NCBI GenBank assembly: GCA_002428805.1
Contig: DIXX01000026.1
Coordinates: 12,578 to 20,018 of the forward strand
Reading direction: 5' to 3'
DNA from: Cetobacterium sp. UBA6069
Lineage (GTDB): Bacteria; Fusobacteriota; Fusobacteriia; Fusobacteriales; Fusobacteriaceae
Length of the DNA stretch: 7,441 nucleotides
Shown: in pieces, positions 6,418 through 7,441 of the stretch
How the letters are laid out: each line of letters begins with the position of its first letter
Numbering within the stretch: the stretch's first letter is position 1
Program-made: the position numbers and the translations under genes
Notes under the pieces: model-generated
What the model saw: only the letters and a program-made list of their open reading frames with translations
What the model was told of the DNA's origin: nothing
The model's database searches: none

Positions 6418-7149
6418 TTAATCTTCTATAAAATATTTTTCATTTAATTTTTGAAAAGTTCCATTTGATTTTAGAGTTTCTAAAGCTGTATTTATATCTT
6501 TTACAAGAGTTAAATTTTGTTTTCCAACAGCTATAGCATAGTCCTCTTTAGCTAATTCATTATCAATATATTTTAAATTTGGATTATTTTTAACAAAGTT
6601 TTTAGCTGGTTCTGAATCTAAAATTACAGCATCTATTTTATTAGCATTTAAAGCCATTATAGATTCAGAAGTTGTATTATATCTATAAAGAGTTATAGAA
6701 TCTTGCATTTCAGTTGCAATAACATCCCCGGTACAACCTAAAACAACACCAATTTTATGTCCTTTTAAACTTTGAAGGGTAGTTAAACTACTCTGTTTGT
6801 TTGTGATCAATAGTTGTTTAGATGTGTAGTATGGTATAGAAAAGTTTATATTTTTTTCTCTTTCAGCTGTAACAGTCATACCAGCTATAATAGCATCTAA
6901 TTTGCCAGTTTGTAGAGCTGGAATAAGACCATCAAACTGAATATTTTTTAATACAATCTCTTTATTCAATAACTTTCCAATCTCCTTAATTAAATCGATA
7001 TCAAAACCTTTAATTTCACCATCTTCAATATATTCAAAGGGTGGAAATTCAGTAGCATCTGTACCAACATAAAGTTTATCCTGAGCATATGTAGCTGTTT
7101 GCAATAAAAATAATGGTAGAAATAATAGATTAATAAATTTTGTTTTCAT
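6418..7149 (-). CDS. Periplasmic polar amino-acid (arginine-like) binding protein
   Basis: A 243-residue solute-binding protein of the SBP_bac_3 family, the soluble receptor of a polar amino-acid ABC importer. A signal peptide (1-22) ends in TYA before QDK and has no lipobox cysteine, so the mature protein is free in a periplasm, as expected in a diderm. Typical pocket elements are visible: FPPFEY (35-40), GFDIDL (48-53), MTVTAER with R97 (binds the ligand carboxylate), LGCTGD (137-142) and the late aspartate D178 (VILDSEP, binds the amino group). AAAGGAGGG lies five bases before ATG 7149. No permease or ATPase gene is in the window, so it must use an importer encoded elsewhere. Its partner DDAH suggests arginine, methylarginine or a similar ligand; this is inference. 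Confidence 0.9.
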   Translation of the reverse strand: MKTKFINLLFLPLFLLQTATYAQDKLYVGTDATEFPPFEYIEDGEIKGFDIDLIKEIGKLLNKEIVLKNIQFDGLIPALQTGKLDAIIAGMTVTAEREKNINFSIPYYTSKQLLITNKQSSLTTLQSLKGHKIGVVLGCTGDVIATEMQDSITLYRYNTTSESIMALNANKIDAVILDSEPAKNFVKNNPNLKYIDNELAKEDYAIAVGKQNLTLVKDINTALETLKSNGTFQKLNEKYFIED

Positions 7150-7173
7150 AGTAACCCTCCTTTAAAATTAAAT

Positions 7174-7211
7174 AAAAAAACAGACTGACACCTTAGTGAT
7201 GTAAGTCTGTT
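7174..7211 (-). terminator. Intrinsic terminator in the leader of the binding protein/DDAH operon
   Basis: On the minus strand AACAGACT (7211-7204) pairs with AGTCTGTT (7186-7179), with a small inner CAC/GTG helix, and is followed by a run of T residues (seven consecutive, 7180-7174). It lies between the promoter at 7405-7433 and the first structural gene, 24 bases upstream of its ATG. Unless it is regulated it would block the operon, so it is most likely the terminator arm of an attenuator. Confidence 0.75.
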
Positions 7212-7236
7212 ATATTAATAAAATATAATAAAAAAT

Positions 7237-7279
7237 TCGTCTTGGAACTAAAAATTAGATCATAATTTTTTTTAGACGA
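7237..7279 (-). other. Second leader hairpin with a T-rich 3' side
   Basis: On the minus strand TCGTCT (7279-7274) pairs with AGACGA (7242-7237), and inside this AAAAATTA and TAATTTTT (7270-7263 with 7257-7250) pair perfectly around a five-base loop. A T-rich stretch follows (ATTTTTTATTATATTTT). It could be a weak terminator or a control hairpin. Its 5' arm and loop overlap the last codons and stop of the possible leader ORF, so a translating ribosome would disrupt it. Confidence 0.5.
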
Positions 7280-7371
7280 GTAAATATATATATTTTAGAC
7301 ATACAAAATAAGGTTTTTATTAAATTGAAATTAAACAGATTAAAAATCCTTATTGAAATTATCCTTAACAT
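7255..7371 (-). CDS. Possible 38-codon leader peptide ORF
   Basis: On the minus strand AGGAGGT (7387-7381) is followed nine bases later by ATG 7371 and an open frame of 38 codons ending at TAA (7257-7255). The peptide (starting MLRIISIRIFNL) is rich in Ile, Phe and Leu, with arginines at positions 3, 8 and 32. I do not recognise it. The strong Shine-Dalgarno sequence directly downstream of a near-consensus promoter is better than chance would give. The ORF covers one hairpin (7307-7354) and the 5' half of another (7237-7279), upstream of an intrinsic terminator, which is the arrangement of ribosome-mediated attenuation. No run of a single regulatory codon is seen, so the controlling amino acid is unclear. 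Confidence 0.45.
   Translation of the reverse strand: MLRIISIRIFNLFNFNLIKTLFCMSKIYIFTRLKKIMI
7307..7354 (-). other. First leader hairpin, inside the possible leader ORF
   Basis: AATAAGGTTTTTA (7307-7319) and TAAAAATCCTTATT (7341-7354) pair along 13 bases with a single bulged T, around a 21-base loop. On the minus transcript the stem lies over codons 6-22 of the possible leader ORF. The loop carries TCTGTT (minus strand, 7339-7334), complementary to AACAGA in the 5' arm of the downstream terminator, so an alternative long-range pairing is conceivable. Confidence 0.45.
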
Positions 7372-7404
7372 AATTTACTCACCTCCTAAAAAATTATTAG
7401 CGTA

Positions 7405-7433
7405 ATGATATCATGGTGAGATTTATTAGTCAA
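7405..7433 (-). promoter_or_regulatory. Near-consensus sigma70 promoter of the binding protein/DDAH operon
   Basis: On the minus strand TTGACT (7433-7428, five of six matches) and TATCAT (7410-7405, five of six matches) are separated by exactly 17 bases. The -10 box carries a TGA extension just upstream (extended -10, TGnTATnnT pattern). The predicted start is near 7398, giving a leader of about 250 bases before the binding-protein gene. The poly-T upstream on this strand (7434-7441) may act as an UP-like element. Confidence 0.8.
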
Positions 7434-7441
7434 GAAAAAAA

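Noticed and set aside
7174..7400. T-box riboswitch in the minus-strand leader
   Set aside because: The conserved T-box bulge (TGGNACCGCG) and a specifier stem are not present, and the hairpins are too AT-rich and differently arranged.
1..7441. CRISPR array, insertion sequence, tRNA or rRNA
   Set aside because: No spaced direct repeats of CRISPR size, no transposase frame or terminal repeats, and no tRNA- or rRNA-like segment noticed on either strand.

Overview
The window is very AT-rich. Start codons are preceded by purine-rich ribosome binding sites, and there are periplasmic binding proteins with plain (non-lipoprotein) signal peptides. This suits a low-GC diderm anaerobe, most likely a member of the Fusobacteriota (Cetobacterium / Fusobacterium / Ilyobacter-like). 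The assignment rests on composition and protein style, not on a marker gene, so the genus is uncertain.

Region 1 (1-3780, plus strand) starts with a gene-free, A-rich leader holding a -10-like box and short repeats. A tightly spaced three-gene unit follows. It encodes a 926-residue sensor with two periplasmic solute-binding domains, one membrane helix and cytoplasmic GGDEF and EAL domains (cyclic-di-GMP turnover), a short GNAT-type acetyltransferase, and a 103-residue basic protein of unknown function.

Region 2 (about 3775-5634, plus strand) is a self-contained queuosine-salvage unit. A sigma70-type promoter sits at the end of the preceding gene. Its transcript begins with a structure matching a class I preQ1 riboswitch (H-type pseudoknot with an A-rich loop and a C before the 3' P1 strand), overlapped by an antiterminator and followed by an intrinsic terminator. 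Downstream are a nucleoside hydrolase with a changed active-site residue (a candidate queuosine hydrolase of the QueK type) and a YhhQ/DUF165 queuosine-precursor transporter, with a strong intrinsic terminator at the end. The transporter would import queuosine or its precursors, the hydrolase would release the base, and the riboswitch would switch the unit off when preQ1 is plentiful.

Region 3 (5633-7441, minus strand, convergent with region 2) is a two-gene operon: a periplasmic amino-acid binding protein, then a dimethylarginine dimethylaminohydrolase (DDAH) with all catalytic and substrate-binding residues present. Together they suggest uptake and hydrolysis of an arginine-like compound. 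A near-consensus promoter lies about 260 bases upstream of the first gene. Its long leader carries a possible 38-codon ORF with a strong Shine-Dalgarno sequence, two further hairpins and an intrinsic terminator just before the structural genes, which is the layout of an attenuator.

The two points most worth following are the preQ1 switch placed on a salvage hydrolase/transporter pair, and the uncharacterised attenuator-like leader on the DDAH operon.
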